NCBI RefSeq assembly: GCF_016902445.1
Contig: NZ_JACSNX010000004.1
Coordinates: forward strand, 62,001 to 126,000
Direction of reading: 5' to 3'
Source: Oscillibacter valericigenes
Lineage (GTDB): Bacteria; Bacillota; Clostridia; Oscillospirales; Oscillospiraceae
Length of the DNA stretch: 64,000 nucleotides
The position numbers and the translations under genes were made by a program. Shown in pieces: positions 42,283 through 52,208 of this stretch. The notes under the pieces were generated by a model. That model ran no database searches. It was not told the DNA's origin and saw only the letters and a list, made by a program, of their open reading frames with translations. Within the stretch, counting starts at the first letter, position 1. Each line of letters begins with the position of its first letter.

Positions 42283-43164
42283 ATGATCAAGAGCATGACC
42301 GGCTACGGCCGGGCCAGAGAGACGCGGAACAAGCGGGACATCACTGTGGAGGTCCGCTCTGTCAACAACCGATATCTGGACTGCACTGTGAAGATGCCCC
42401 GGATGTATGCCTTTGCGGAGGACGCCGTGAAGAAGCACGTCCAGCAGGCGGTCTCCCGGGGCAAGGTGGATGTGTTCATCACTGTGGATGCCACGGCGGC
42501 GGACGTGTCCAAGGTGGAGGTGAATCGGGAGCTGGCGGCCCAGTACGCCGCCGCTCTGGGAGAGCTGGCGGCCGTCTGCGGCGCGGAAGGCTACAAAATC
42601 GCGCCGGAGACCCTGGCTCGGTTTCCGGATGTCCTCACCGTCACGAAGGAGGACGAAGACCTGGAGGCCGTCAGCGCCGACCTCTGCGCGGTTTTGGACG
42701 AGGCCCTGACGGCGTATAATACCATGCGGGCCGTGGAGGGGAAAAAGCTGGCGGAGGACATCGCCGGCCGGCTGGACGCCATCGAGACATACACCGGCCA
42801 GGTGGAGGCGCGGTCGCCGGAGACGGTGGCCGAGTACCGTGCCAAGCTCACCGCCCGGATGGAGGAGGTGCTGCAGAGCACCACCATCGATCCCCAGAGG
42901 ATCCTGATGGAGGCCGCTATCTATGCGGACAAGGTGGCCGTGGACGAGGAGACCGTCCGCCTGCGGAGCCACGTGGCCCAGCTGCGGACCATGCTGGAGA
43001 GCGACGAGCCCATGGGCCGGAAGATGGACTTTTTGATCCAGGAGGTCAACCGGGAGTCCAATACCATCGGCTCCAAGTGCAACGACGTGGCCATCGCCAA
43101 CGTGGTGGTGGGCCTGAAGGCGGAAGTGGAGAAGATGCGGGAGCAGGTCCAAAATGTGGAGTGA
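42283..43164 (+). CDS. yicC: YicC family endoribonuclease-type protein
   Basis: A 293-residue protein beginning MIKSMTGYGRA, the YicC signature, with the C-terminal DUF1732 part (GRKMDFLIQEVNRESNTIGSK). E. coli YicC is an endoribonuclease acting on small RNAs. ATG 42283 has GAGAGGAA about 10 bases upstream. It starts the conserved run yicC-remA-gmk-rpoZ-priA. Confidence 0.95.
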   Translation: MIKSMTGYGRARETRNKRDITVEVRSVNNRYLDCTVKMPRMYAFAEDAVKKHVQQAVSRGKVDVFITVDATAADVSKVEVNRELAAQYAAALGELAAVCGAEGYKIAPETLARFPDVLTVTKEDEDLEAVSADLCAVLDEALTAYNTMRAVEGKKLAEDIAGRLDAIETYTGQVEARSPETVAEYRAKLTARMEEVLQSTTIDPQRILMEAAIYADKVAVDEETVRLRSHVAQLRTMLESDEPMGRKMDFLIQEVNRESNTIGSKCNDVAIANVVVGLKAEVEKMREQVQNVE

Positions 43165-43170
43165 GGGAAG

Positions 43171-43416
43171 ATGAAGCTCATCAACATCGGATTCGGCAAT
43201 CTGGTCTCCGCCGACCGCCTGGTGGCGGTGGTGGGGCCGGACTCGGCCCCCATCAAGCGCATGGTGCAGGAGTCCCGGGAGCGGGGCATGCTGATCGACG
43301 CCACCTATGGCCGCAAGACCGCGTCCATCTTCATCATGGACAGCGACCACGTGGTGCTGTCGGCCCTGCCGCCGGAGCGATTTGCGCCGAAAGAAGAGAG
43401 AGAGAACGAGGAATAG
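43171..43416 (+). CDS. remA: Extracellular matrix regulator RemA (DUF370)
   Basis: An 81-residue DNA-binding protein of the RemA/YlzA family, an activator of matrix and osmoprotection genes in Bacillus. [18 protein letters not shown] and [24 protein letters not shown] are diagnostic. ATG 43171 is 7 bases after yicC with GTGAGGG nearby. Confidence 0.95.
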   Translation: MKLINIGFGNLVSADRLVAVVGPDSAPIKRMVQESRERGMLIDATYGRKTASIFIMDSDHVVLSALPPERFAPKEERENEE

Positions 43417-43426
43417 GAGCGTGTGT

Positions 43427-44023
43427 ATGAGAAAGGGGAGGACCTTTGTGGTCTCGGGACCCTCCGGCGTGGGGAAGAGCACGGTGCTCAAGGCCCTGCT
43501 GGAGTCCCGGAAGAACCTGTATTTTTCCGTGTCTGCCACAACACGGGATCCCCGGCCCGGGGAGCTGGACGGAATCCACTACCACTTCATGGACGTGGAC
43601 TCCTTCCGTAAATGGATCGCCATGGACCAGTTTCTGGAGTACGCGGAGTACGTTGGGAACTTCTACGGCACTCCCAAGAAGTTCGTGGACGACGCCATGG
43701 AGGCCGGGAAGGACGTGATCCTGGACATTGAGATCCAGGGCGCTATCCAGGTGTGCAGCAAGCGGCCGGACACGGTGCGGATTTTCATCGCTCCGCCCAG
43801 CTGGGAGGAGCTGGAGCGCCGCCTGCGGGACCGGGGTACCGACAGCCCGGAAAAGATCCAGAAGCGGCTGCTGCGGGCCAAGGTGGAATTCCAGACGGCT
43901 CACACTTACGATTACTTTGTCATCAACGACACCGTGGAAAACGCGGTGGGGGAGCTGAACGCCATCATCACGGCGGAGCACTGCAAGCCCCAGGAGCGGA
44001 TGGAGATCATCAGCGGACGCTGA
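43427..44023 (+). CDS. gmk: Guanylate kinase
   Basis: A 198-residue enzyme phosphorylating GMP. P-loop GPSGVGKST spans residues 11-19; SATTRDPRPGELDGIHYHF is the GMP-binding part. ATG 43427 has ATAGGAGC 8 bases upstream. Same order as Bacillus (yloC, remA, gmk, rpoZ). Confidence 0.97.
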   Translation: MRKGRTFVVSGPSGVGKSTVLKALLESRKNLYFSVSATTRDPRPGELDGIHYHFMDVDSFRKWIAMDQFLEYAEYVGNFYGTPKKFVDDAMEAGKDVILDIEIQGAIQVCSKRPDTVRIFIAPPSWEELERRLRDRGTDSPEKIQKRLLRAKVEFQTAHTYDYFVINDTVENAVGELNAIITAEHCKPQERMEIISGR

Positions 44024-44084
44024 GCTCCCGCCCCTTCGCCTGAATAAATTTACGCCTGCAAGGCAGATAGGAAGTTGATCCATT

Positions 44085-44333
44085 ATGATGCTGTATCCTG
44101 CAATGAACAAGCTGACCGGCTACATTCCCAACCGCTACATGCTGGTGGACGTGGTGGCCCGCCGGGCCCGGCAGATCGCCGACGAGGCGGAGGAGACCGG
44201 CGAGCACCTGACGGAGAAGCCCGTCACCCTGGCCATCCAGGAGGTGGCGGACGGCAAGCTGGACGCCAGAAACATGGACCTGACCATTGAGGAGCCGGAG
44301 GATGTGCTGCCGGTGGAGGAGCAGGCCGAGTAA
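44085..44333 (+). CDS. rpoZ: RNA polymerase omega subunit
   Basis: An 82-residue protein with the omega pattern YPAMNKLTGYIPNRYMLVDVVARRARQI and VTLAIQEVADGKL, plus an acidic tail. ATG 44085 follows AGGAAG by 11 bases; ATG 44088 is an alternative. Lies between gmk and priA as in other Firmicutes. Confidence 0.95.
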   Translation: MMLYPAMNKLTGYIPNRYMLVDVVARRARQIADEAEETGEHLTEKPVTLAIQEVADGKLDARNMDLTIEEPEDVLPVEEQAE

Positions 44334-44351
44334 CAACAGGAGGGGCGAGGC

Positions 44352-46811
44352 ATGGAAACCGCAGAGATCGTGAAAGTCGCGGTGAGCGCCGCGCCCTATT
44401 CCATTGACAAGCCCTATGACTACCTGGTGCCTCCGGAACTGCTGGAGACGGCGGTGCCCGGAGTACGGGTCACCGTGCCATTCGGGAAAGGCAACCGCAC
44501 CAGTGAGGGCATCGTTCTGGCCCGGACCCAGGGGGAGAAGGAGCCAAAGCTGAAACCTCTGCTCTCCGTCCTGGACCGGGAGCCGGTGCTGGATGGCGAC
44601 GGCGTCGCCCTGGCCCTATGGCTGCGGCAGCGGTACTTCTGCACCCTGTTCGAGGCAGTCAAGACCATTCTGCCCGCTGGCCTCTGGTATCAGATCCGGG
44701 AGGTCTGGCATCTGGCGGAGGACATGGACCGCTATACTGCCGACGGCATGGCCGCCGGCATCCGGCGGGCCATCCCGGTGCTGGACGCGCTGTTCGCCGC
44801 CGGAGGCACCGCGGAGCTGAGCGACCTGGAGGCCGCCTGCGGCCCCGGTACGGGTGCCGTGCTGCGGGCGCTGCAGAAGGCAGGAGTCACGGTGTGCGAG
44901 ACCGCGGCCAAGCGCAAGACCGGCGACAAGCAGCGCCGGATGGTGGAGCTGGCCGTCAGCGCCGAGGAGGCCGCGTCCCTGACAGAGAAGCGGTCCTCCC
45001 CCCAGCGGCGGGAGGCGGTGCGCCTCCTGGCGGCGGAGGGGCGGATGAGCGCGGCGGAGGTGTGTTACTATACCGGCGTGTCCATGGCTGTCCTCCGGGG
45101 GCTGGAGAAGGCGGGCATCGTGGCTTTTTCCGAGGAGGAGGCGCTGCGGCTGCCGGACTTCTCTCAGGTGGAGCCCAGCGGCCCCATCGTCCTCAATGAG
45201 GAACAGGAGGCGGCCTTTCAGTCCATTCTGGCCCTGACCAAATCTGGCAGGCCGGAGGCGGTGCTGCTCCAGGGCGTCACCGGCAGCGGCAAGACCCAGG
45301 TCTATCTTCGCCTGGTCCAGGAAATACTGGATCAGGGACGGCGGGCCATGGTCCTGGTGCCGGAGATCGTGCTGACGCCCCAGATGATGCGGCGGTTCGC
45401 CGCCTGCTTCGGCGATCAGGTGGCCCTGCTCCACAGCGCCTTGCGGATGACGGAGCGGTATGACCAGTGGAAGCGCATCCGCCGGGGAGAGGTCCGGGTG
45501 GTGCTGGGCACCCGGTCCGCCATCTTCGCGCCGCTGAAAAATGTGGGGCTCATCGTTCTGGACGAGGAGCAGGAGAGCAGCTACCAGTCGGAGAACCCGC
45601 CCCGGTATCACACCCGGGACGTGGCTAAATACCTCTGCGCCCGGGACCGCGCCACATTGGTCCTGGGGTCCGCCACCCCGGCGGTGGAGACCGCCTGGAA
45701 CGCGGAGCAGGGGATCTATCACAAGGCGCTGCTGCGGCGGCGCTACAACCAGCAGGCCCTGCCCCAGGTGTTGGTGGCGGACCTGAAAGAGGAGATCCGC
45801 GCCGGCAACCCCGGCATGGTGGGCCGCATCCTGCGCCGGGAGCTGGCGGAGAACCTGGAGCGGGGGGAGCAGAGCATCCTGCTCTTAAACCGCCGGGGCA
45901 GCAGCCGCTATCTGCTGTGCGGGGAGTGCGGCCATGTGCCGGAGTGCCCCCGGTGCAGCGTGGCCTTGACATACCACTCTGCCAACGGGCGGCTCATGTG
46001 CCACTACTGCGGCCACTCGGAAAAGGCCAGCGATGCCTGCCCCGTCTGCGGAGGCATCATGAAGCACGTGGGCACCGGCACCCAGAAGGTGGAGGAGGAG
46101 CTCCGCGAGCTGTTCCCGGGCACGGAGGTGCTGCGGATGGACGCGGACACCGCCGACGGCCGCCACGAGCAGCTGCTGGACCGGTTTGAAAAAGAGCGTA
46201 TCCCCATCCTCCTGGGCACCCAGATGGTGGCCAAGGGGTTGGACTTCCCCAATGTGACGCTGGTGGGCGTGCTGGCGGCGGATCTGTCCCTGTACGTGGA
46301 CAACTACCGCTCCGCCGAGCGGACCTTCAGCCTGCTGACCCAGGTAGTGGGCCGGGCGGGCCGGGGCGGCAGCGCGGGGCGGGCGGTAATCCAGACCTAC
46401 ACGCCGGAGAACGACGTGATCCAGTGCGCCGCCCGGCAGGACTACCGGGGATTCTACGAAAACGAGATCCGGCTGCGGCGGCTGCGGCGGTTCCCGCCCT
46501 TTGCAGATCTGTTCACCTTCACCGTCTCTGGAGCGGAGGAGGGCGCCGTCCTCCGGGCGGCCGCCGCAGTGCGGGAGGAGCTGCGCCGTCTGTTCCGGCT
46601 GCCGGAGCTGGCCGCCGGTGCACCGGAGGTGCTGGGCCCTGCCCCGGCACCGGTGATGAAGCTGAACAACCGCTACCGCTACCGCTGTCTGCTGGTGGGG
46701 AAAAACGACAAGCCCACCCGGGAGGCGGTGAGCTGGCTTTTGAAATGGTTTGCGGGTGACCGCGCCAACCGGGGAATGAATCTGTTTGTGGACTGCAACT
46801 CCATGGAGTGA
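44352..46811 (+). CDS. priA: Primosomal protein N' (PriA helicase)
   Basis: An 819-residue DEXH-type 3'-5' helicase that restarts stalled replication forks. The N-terminal DNA-binding domain (KPYDYLVPPEL), Walker A GVTGSGKTQVY, Walker B LDEEQ, the zinc-binding Cys cluster CGECGHVPECPRC...CHYCG...CPVCGG and helicase motifs VAKGLDFPNVTLVGVL and QVVGRAGRG are intact. ATG 44352 with AACAGGAGGGG upstream. It leads the priA-def-fmt group. Confidence 0.97.
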   Translation: METAEIVKVAVSAAPYSIDKPYDYLVPPELLETAVPGVRVTVPFGKGNRTSEGIVLARTQGEKEPKLKPLLSVLDREPVLDGDGVALALWLRQRYFCTLFEAVKTILPAGLWYQIREVWHLAEDMDRYTADGMAAGIRRAIPVLDALFAAGGTAELSDLEAACGPGTGAVLRALQKAGVTVCETAAKRKTGDKQRRMVELAVSAEEAASLTEKRSSPQRREAVRLLAAEGRMSAAEVCYYTGVSMAVLRGLEKAGIVAFSEEEALRLPDFSQVEPSGPIVLNEEQEAAFQSILALTKSGRPEAVLLQGVTGSGKTQVYLRLVQEILDQGRRAMVLVPEIVLTPQMMRRFAACFGDQVALLHSALRMTERYDQWKRIRRGEVRVVLGTRSAIFAPLKNVGLIVLDEEQESSYQSENPPRYHTRDVAKYLCARDRATLVLGSATPAVETAWNAEQGIYHKALLRRRYNQQALPQVLVADLKEEIRAGNPGMVGRILRRELAENLERGEQSILLLNRRGSSRYLLCGECGHVPECPRCSVALTYHSANGRLMCHYCGHSEKASDACPVCGGIMKHVGTGTQKVEEELRELFPGTEVLRMDADTADGRHEQLLDRFEKERIPILLGTQMVAKGLDFPNVTLVGVLAADLSLYVDNYRSAERTFSLLTQVVGRAGRGGSAGRAVIQTYTPENDVIQCAARQDYRGFYENEIRLRRLRRFPPFADLFTFTVSGAEEGAVLRAAAAVREELRRLFRLPELAAGAPEVLGPAPAPVMKLNNRYRYRCLLVGKNDKPTREAVSWLLKWFAGDRANRGMNLFVDCNSME

Positions 46812-46839
46812 GCAGCCGTTTCTGAAGGAGGTCAAACAT

Positions 46840-47370
46840 ATGGCTTTGCGAAAGATCGTGGTGCAGGGGGACGAGTGCCTGTCGAAGGTGTGCCGTCCTG
46901 TGACGGAGTTCAATGCCCATCTGCACCAGCTGCTGGACGACATGACGGAGACACTGGAGGACGCCAACGGCGCCGGCCTGGCGGCTCCCCAGGTAGGGGT
47001 GCTGCGCCGGGTGTGCGTGGTGCTGGACGAGGGCTCTGAGGAGTTCATCGAGCTGGTGAACCCGGAGATCGTGGCCCAGAGCGGGGAGCAGACCGGGCTG
47101 GAGGGCTGTCTCAGTGTGCCCGGCAAGTGGGGCATCGTCACCCGGCCGGACGTGGTCCGGGTCCGGGCCCAGGACCGGTACGGCGACTGGTTCGAGGTGG
47201 AGGGCGAGGGACTGACGGCCCGGGCCTTCTGCCATGAGATCGAGCACCTGGACGGCCACCTGTTCGTGGAGCACATCGACCACTTCCTGTCCGACGAGGA
47301 GCTCCGGGCCTATCTGGAGCAGGAGGAGCGGGAGGCCCGGGAGGCCGCGGAAGCTCAGGAAGGGGAGTGA
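46840..47370 (+). CDS. def: Peptide deformylase
   Basis: A 176-residue metalloenzyme that removes the N-formyl group. Motif 1 GAGLAAPQVG, motif 2 EGCLS with ligand C90, motif 3 HEIEH (H132, E133, H136). ATG 46840 has AAGGAGG upstream. A Glu/Ala-rich C-terminal helix extends slightly beyond the core. Followed 4 bases later by fmt. Confidence 0.97.
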   Translation: MALRKIVVQGDECLSKVCRPVTEFNAHLHQLLDDMTETLEDANGAGLAAPQVGVLRRVCVVLDEGSEEFIELVNPEIVAQSGEQTGLEGCLSVPGKWGIVTRPDVVRVRAQDRYGDWFEVEGEGLTARAFCHEIEHLDGHLFVEHIDHFLSDEELRAYLEQEEREAREAAEAQEGE

Positions 47371-47374
47371 GCCC

Positions 47375-48289
47375 ATGCGGATCCTGTTCATGGGCACGCC
47401 GGATTTTGCCGTGGCGTCTCTGCGGCGGCTGGTGGCCGACGGCCATGAGATCTGCGGCGTGTTCAGCCAGCCGGACAAGCCCAAAAATCGGGGACATAAG
47501 TTGGTACCAACGCCTGTAAAGGAATATGCTTTGACGCAAAATATCCCCGTCTACCAGCCGGAGAAGCTGCGGGACGGCACAGCATTGGAGCTGGTGCGGT
47601 CTCTGACGCCGGAGCTGACGGTGGTGGCGGCCTACGGCCGCATCCTGCCGGAGGACATCTTGGAGGCACCCAAATACGGCTCCATCAACGTCCACTCGTC
47701 CTTACTCCCCAAGTACCGGGGGGCGGCCCCCATCAACTGGGCCATCCTGAACGGGGAGGAGACCACTGGCGTCACCATCATGTATATGGCGAAAGAGCTG
47801 GACGCCGGGGACATCATTTTGCAGAAGGAGACCCCCATCGGCCCGAACGAGGACGCCCAGACTCTGACGGTGCGGCTGGCGGAGCTGGGGGCGGAGGCCC
47901 TCAGCGAGGCTGTGACGGCCATCGGCGCGGGGACTTCTACCCGGATGCCCCAGGACGAGGGGGCGCAGACTTACGCCTCCATGCTGACGAAGGAAATGTC
48001 TCCTATCGATTGGACCCGCTCTGCCCGGGAGATCGATTGCCAGGTCCGGGGGCTGATCCCCTGGCCCTGCGCGGCCTGCACGCTGGCAGGGCAGCGATTC
48101 AAGGTTTTCCGGACAGCCCCTGGGGACCGGACGGACGCAGCTCCGGGCACGGTGCTCTCCGCCGGGAAGCAGGGCATCCGGGTGGCCTGCGGCGGGGGAG
48201 AGAGTCTCTATATCACGGAGCTCCAGGCAGAGGGCGGCAAGCGCATGGCCGCCGGCGCCTATCTGCTGGGACACCCGCTGGAGGTCTGA
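47375..48289 (+). CDS. fmt: Methionyl-tRNA formyltransferase
   Basis: A 304-residue enzyme formylating Met-tRNA-fMet. MRILFMGTPDFA at the N-terminus, the SLLPKYRGAAPINWAI catalytic loop (N, H and D residues around INVHSSLLP) and the C-terminal OB-like domain are all present. AGGGGAG precedes ATG 47375. Pairs with def. Confidence 0.97.
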   Translation: MRILFMGTPDFAVASLRRLVADGHEICGVFSQPDKPKNRGHKLVPTPVKEYALTQNIPVYQPEKLRDGTALELVRSLTPELTVVAAYGRILPEDILEAPKYGSINVHSSLLPKYRGAAPINWAILNGEETTGVTIMYMAKELDAGDIILQKETPIGPNEDAQTLTVRLAELGAEALSEAVTAIGAGTSTRMPQDEGAQTYASMLTKEMSPIDWTRSAREIDCQVRGLIPWPCAACTLAGQRFKVFRTAPGDRTDAAPGTVLSAGKQGIRVACGGGESLYITELQAEGGKRMAAGAYLLGHPLEV

Positions 48290-48322
48290 GCCCCGCCAGT
48301 TTCACGATTCGGGAGGTTTTCT

Positions 48323-49069
48323 ATGCCCTATTACGGTTACGGCTACTACAATTACACGGATTTCCTGGCCAATAACCTGTATTTCCTGCTGCTGATCCCT
48401 GTGCTGCTGCTGTCGATCTGGGCCCAGTTCCAGGTGTCCGGCAGTTTTCGGCGATACAGCCGGACCGCCACCCGCCGCCGGTTCACCGGCGCTATGGCAG
48501 CGGAGGCGGTGCTGCGGTTCAACGGAGTCTACGACGTGCCCATCCGGCCCTGCCGGGGGAATCTGACAGACCACTACGATCCCAGGGACAACACCATCTA
48601 TCTGTCTGAGGGAGTCTATGACGCCCCCACCATTGCGGCGGTGGGAGTGGCGGCCCACGAGGCGGGTCACGCCGTCCAGTATGCCCAGAACTACGCCCCC
48701 ATCCGGGTGCGATCCGCCATCATCCCCCTGACCCAGATCGGCTCCAGCCTGTCCTTCATCCTGCTGTTCATCGGACTGTTCCTGTACAGCCAGTCGCTGT
48801 TTTTCATCGGAATCGTATTGTTTTCCTTCACCACACTGTTCCAGCTGGTGACGCTGCCGGTGGAGTTCAACGCCTCGTCCCGGGCCATCCGGACCATTGA
48901 GGAGATGCAGCTGCTGTACGAGGACGAGCTGCCAGGCGCCAAAAAGGTGCTGCGGGCCGCAGCCATGACCTATGTGGCGGCGCTGCTGATGAGCTTGCTG
49001 CAGCTGCTGCGGTTCGTGCTGATCTTCATCGGCCGGGGCGGCGGACGGGACCGGGGAGGCAGCCGATGA
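48323..49069 (+). CDS. YugP-type zinc metallopeptidase
   Basis: A 248-residue membrane metalloprotease. HEAGH (H112, E113, H116) is the zinc site; EFNASSRA supplies the further ligand. Membrane segments lie near 18-36, 125-170 and 215-240. The N-terminus is Tyr/Gly rich. ATG 48323 follows GGGAGG. It overlaps rsmB by 4 bases, the usual order def-fmt-yugP-rsmB in Clostridia. Confidence 0.93.
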   Translation: MPYYGYGYYNYTDFLANNLYFLLLIPVLLLSIWAQFQVSGSFRRYSRTATRRRFTGAMAAEAVLRFNGVYDVPIRPCRGNLTDHYDPRDNTIYLSEGVYDAPTIAAVGVAAHEAGHAVQYAQNYAPIRVRSAIIPLTQIGSSLSFILLFIGLFLYSQSLFFIGIVLFSFTTLFQLVTLPVEFNASSRAIRTIEEMQLLYEDELPGAKKVLRAAAMTYVAALLMSLLQLLRFVLIFIGRGGGRDRGGSR

Positions 49070-50412
49070 GAGCCCCAAATGCCCGGGACACCGCGCTGGG
49101 TGTTCTGGTGAGCTGCCGCACTGCCGGGGCCTGGGCGGATGCTGCCCTGAAAGCGCAGCTCCGCAGGGACGGGCTGTCCGGGGCGGAGGCGGCGTTGTGC
49201 AGCCGCATCGTCTACGGCGTCATGCAGAACCGGCTGCTGCTGGACTTCTACCTGGGGTCTTACTGCTCCCAGAAAATCGACCATCTCCAGCCGCCCCTGG
49301 CGGAGATCCTGCGGATCGGGGCGTATCAGATCCTGTTTCTGGACAAGGTGCCGGACAGCGCCGCCGTCAACCAGGCAGTGGAGCAGGCCAAGGCCAACGG
49401 CCGGGCCAAGGCGTCCGGCCTGGTGAATGCCGTGCTGCGGCAAGTTTCCCGGAACAAGAATGACCTGCCGCTCATCCCGGACCGGGACGAGGTCCAGTAC
49501 CTCTCCATCCGGTACAGCCACCCCAAGTGGCTGGTAAAGCGGCTGCTGGCTCTGCTGGGACGGGAGGAGGCCGAGGTGGCTCTCGCCGCCGACAACGCCA
49601 CGGCGCCCCTGACTGTTCAGATAAACCCCTTGAAAACGACCATGGAGGACCTGACGGCCGAGCTGGAATCCTCCGGCGTTATCGTACGGAAGCACCCCTG
49701 GGTGCCCGGCTCTCTGGAATTGGAGCACGCCGGGGATCTGACGGCGCTGGCGCCGTTCCAGGATGGAAAATTCCTGGTCCAGGACCCGGCGGCCCGACTG
49801 GTGTCCCAAATTGCCGGGGTACGGCCCGGCATGCGGGTGCTGGACGTATGCGCCGCGCCGGGCGGCAAGTCCTTCGCCGCCGCCTTCCAGATGGAGGACC
49901 GGGGCGGGATCGTCGCCTGCGATCTCCACGAGAACAAGCTGAAACGCATCCGGGAGGGGGCGGAGCGGCTGGGCCTCGGGTGCATCCGCACAGAGGCCGC
50001 CGACGGCCGGGTATTCCGGCCGGAGTGGGAAGGTGCCTTTGACGCAGTGCTGGTGGACGCCCCCTGCTCAGGACTGGGCATCATCCGCAAGAAGCCGGAC
50101 ATCCGGTACAAGAAGCCCGATGACCTCTTTGCCCTGCCGGTGATCCAGCGGGCCATCCTGGACAACGCTGCCTGGTATGTGAAGCCCGGCGGAACGCTGG
50201 TGTACTCCACCTGCACCATCCTGCCGGAGGAGAACCAGGAGGTCACCGACGGCTTTCTCGCCGAGCACCCGGACTTTGTCCGGACGCCCTTCGCCCTGCC
50301 TGATCCGGTAGGGGAGACCGAGGGCCAGGTGACCCTGTGGCCCCACCGTCACCACACCGACGGCTTTTACATCTGCCGCATGGAGCGGCGGCTACTTAGG
50401 AGCGACCCATGA
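49066..50412 (+). CDS. rsmB: 16S rRNA (cytosine-967-C5) methyltransferase
   Basis: A 448-residue enzyme: an N-terminal NusB-like RNA-binding domain (about 1-140), then a Rossmann methyltransferase with SAM motif DVCAAPGGKSFAAA, motif IV DAPCSGLG and the catalytic-Cys region YSTCTILPEEN. The two catalytic cysteines are present. Overlaps yugP and rlmN by 4 bases each. Confidence 0.96.
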   Translation: MRAPNARDTALGVLVSCRTAGAWADAALKAQLRRDGLSGAEAALCSRIVYGVMQNRLLLDFYLGSYCSQKIDHLQPPLAEILRIGAYQILFLDKVPDSAAVNQAVEQAKANGRAKASGLVNAVLRQVSRNKNDLPLIPDRDEVQYLSIRYSHPKWLVKRLLALLGREEAEVALAADNATAPLTVQINPLKTTMEDLTAELESSGVIVRKHPWVPGSLELEHAGDLTALAPFQDGKFLVQDPAARLVSQIAGVRPGMRVLDVCAAPGGKSFAAAFQMEDRGGIVACDLHENKLKRIREGAERLGLGCIRTEAADGRVFRPEWEGAFDAVLVDAPCSGLGIIRKKPDIRYKKPDDLFALPVIQRAILDNAAWYVKPGGTLVYSTCTILPEENQEVTDGFLAEHPDFVRTPFALPDPVGETEGQVTLWPHRHHTDGFYICRMERRLLRSDP

Positions 50413-51452
50413 CCGATTTGAAATCACAGACATTGCCGGAGATGACGGCCTTCCTCCAGTCTCTGGGGGAGCCGGCCTTCCGGGGCAAGCAGGTGTTCAC
50501 CTGGCTCCATCGAGGGGTGACGGACTTCGATGGGATGACGAATCTCTCCAAGCCCCTGCGGGAAAAGCTGAAGGAGACCTGTTTCATCACCGCCCCCAAG
50601 GTGGCCCGGAAGCAGGTGTCCCGGCTGGACGGGACCATCAAATACCTCTGGGAGATGGGAGACGGCAACTGCATCGAGACGGTGCTCATGCAGTACCACC
50701 ACGGCAACACCGTGTGCATCTCCTCCCAGGTGGGGTGCCGGATGGGGTGCGCATTCTGCGCCTCCACCATCGCCGGCAAGGTCCGGGACCTGACCCCGGC
50801 GGAGATGCTGGACCAGGTGCTGTTCACCCAGATCGACTCCGGCCTGCCGGTGTCCAACATCGTACTGATGGGCATTGGCGAGCCTCTGGACAATCTGGAC
50901 ACGGTGCTGAAATTCCTGGAGCTGGTGAACCACCCCGACGGCATGAACATCGGGATGCGGCACATCTCCCTCTCCACCTGCGGCATCGTGCCGGGCATCC
51001 GGCAGCTGGCGGAGCTGGAGCTGCAGCTGACCCTCTCCGTGTCTCTCCACGCGCCGGACAGCGAGACGAGAAGCAGGATCATGCCCATCAACCGGGCCTA
51101 TGACGTGGAGGAGCTGTTCGCCGCCTGCCACGACTACTTCGACAGGACCGGGCGCCGCATCTCCTTTGAGTACGCCATGATCGACGGCGTCAACGACCAC
51201 GACTGGCAGGCGGACCTGATCGCCAAAAAGCTCCGGGGCATGCCGGGCCACGTGAACCTGATCCCCCTGAACGACGTGGTGGAGAGCCCCTACAAGCCCT
51301 CCCGCCGGATCGGGGCCTTTCAAAAACGGCTGGAATCCCACGGCGTCACCGCCACGGTGCGGCGGAGCCTGGGTGGAGATATCGACGCCTCCTGCGGACA
51401 GCTCCGCCGGAAGGCCATGGAAGAAGCGCAGAAAGGGGAGTGTTCCCAATGA
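50409..51452 (+). CDS. rlmN: 23S rRNA (adenine-2503-C2) methyltransferase
   Basis: A 347-residue radical-SAM enzyme. Cluster motif C110-x3-C114-x2-C117 (CRMGCAFC) is intact, preceded by VCISSQVG; GEPLDNLD and the C-terminal SCGQL with the methyl-accepting Cys are visible. Related Cfr lacks this context. Overlaps rsmB and prpC. Confidence 0.96.
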   Translation: MTDLKSQTLPEMTAFLQSLGEPAFRGKQVFTWLHRGVTDFDGMTNLSKPLREKLKETCFITAPKVARKQVSRLDGTIKYLWEMGDGNCIETVLMQYHHGNTVCISSQVGCRMGCAFCASTIAGKVRDLTPAEMLDQVLFTQIDSGLPVSNIVLMGIGEPLDNLDTVLKFLELVNHPDGMNIGMRHISLSTCGIVPGIRQLAELELQLTLSVSLHAPDSETRSRIMPINRAYDVEELFAACHDYFDRTGRRISFEYAMIDGVNDHDWQADLIAKKLRGMPGHVNLIPLNDVVESPYKPSRRIGAFQKRLESHGVTATVRRSLGGDIDASCGQLRRKAMEEAQKGECSQ

Positions 51453-52195
51453 ACCAAATGAATGTCTGGGGCATGACCGACATCGGCCTTGTCCGGAAGG
51501 AGAACCAGGACGCCTACGCCACGGCGCAGCATGAGGCCTCCGGCCGCACGGTGGGCGTGGTCTGCGACGGCATGGGCGGCCCCGCCGGCGGCCGGGTGGC
51601 CAGCCGGATCGCCGTCTCCGTCTATCTGGAGGAGCTGGAGAAGCTGCTGACAGCGGACCAGGACCCCCAGCAGCTGCTGGAGGCCTCCGCCCAGGCGGTG
51701 TCCCTGGCCAACCAGGCCATCCAGGAGGAGGCGGAGCGCCGGGAGGAGTGCCGGAACATGGGCACCACCCTGGTCTCCGCTATCTCCTATGACGCCGGCG
51801 TGGTGGTCACCAACGTGGGGGACAGCCGGGCCTATCACATCAGCGAGAACGGCATCACCCGCATCACCAAGGACCACTCCCTGGTGGAGAGCATGGTGGA
51901 CCGGGGGGACATCACCGAAGAGGAAGCCCGCCGCCACCCCAGCCGCAACCTCATCACCCGGGCCCTGGGGCCGGACATCTCCGCGGACTGCGACGGGTAC
52001 ATATGCCCGATGCAGGCCGGGGAGTATCTGCTGCTGTGTTCCGACGGGCTGGTGAACACCGTCACCGACCAGGAGATGCTCTTTGAGGTCATCCACGGGG
52101 ACGGGCCGGACACCTGCCTGGACCGGCTGCTGGCCATTGCCAGGAGCCAGGGCGCGCCGGACAATGTCACGGCCGTCCTGATGCAGATGCAGTAA
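51449..52195 (+). CDS. prpC: PP2C-type Ser/Thr phosphatase
   Basis: A 248-residue metal-dependent phosphatase that reverses PrkC phosphorylation. RKENQD, VCDGMGG, NVGDSRAY and CSDGLVNTV are the PP2C metal and phosphate motifs. ATG 51449 is preferred because the SD GGGGAG is 9 bases upstream; a GTG at 51440 is too close. Followed by its kinase 13 bases later. Confidence 0.96.
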   Translation: MNQMNVWGMTDIGLVRKENQDAYATAQHEASGRTVGVVCDGMGGPAGGRVASRIAVSVYLEELEKLLTADQDPQQLLEASAQAVSLANQAIQEEAERREECRNMGTTLVSAISYDAGVVVTNVGDSRAYHISENGITRITKDHSLVESMVDRGDITEEEARRHPSRNLITRALGPDISADCDGYICPMQAGEYLLLCSDGLVNTVTDQEMLFEVIHGDGPDTCLDRLLAIARSQGAPDNVTAVLMQMQ

Positions 52196-52208
52196 AGGGG
52201 GGAGACAC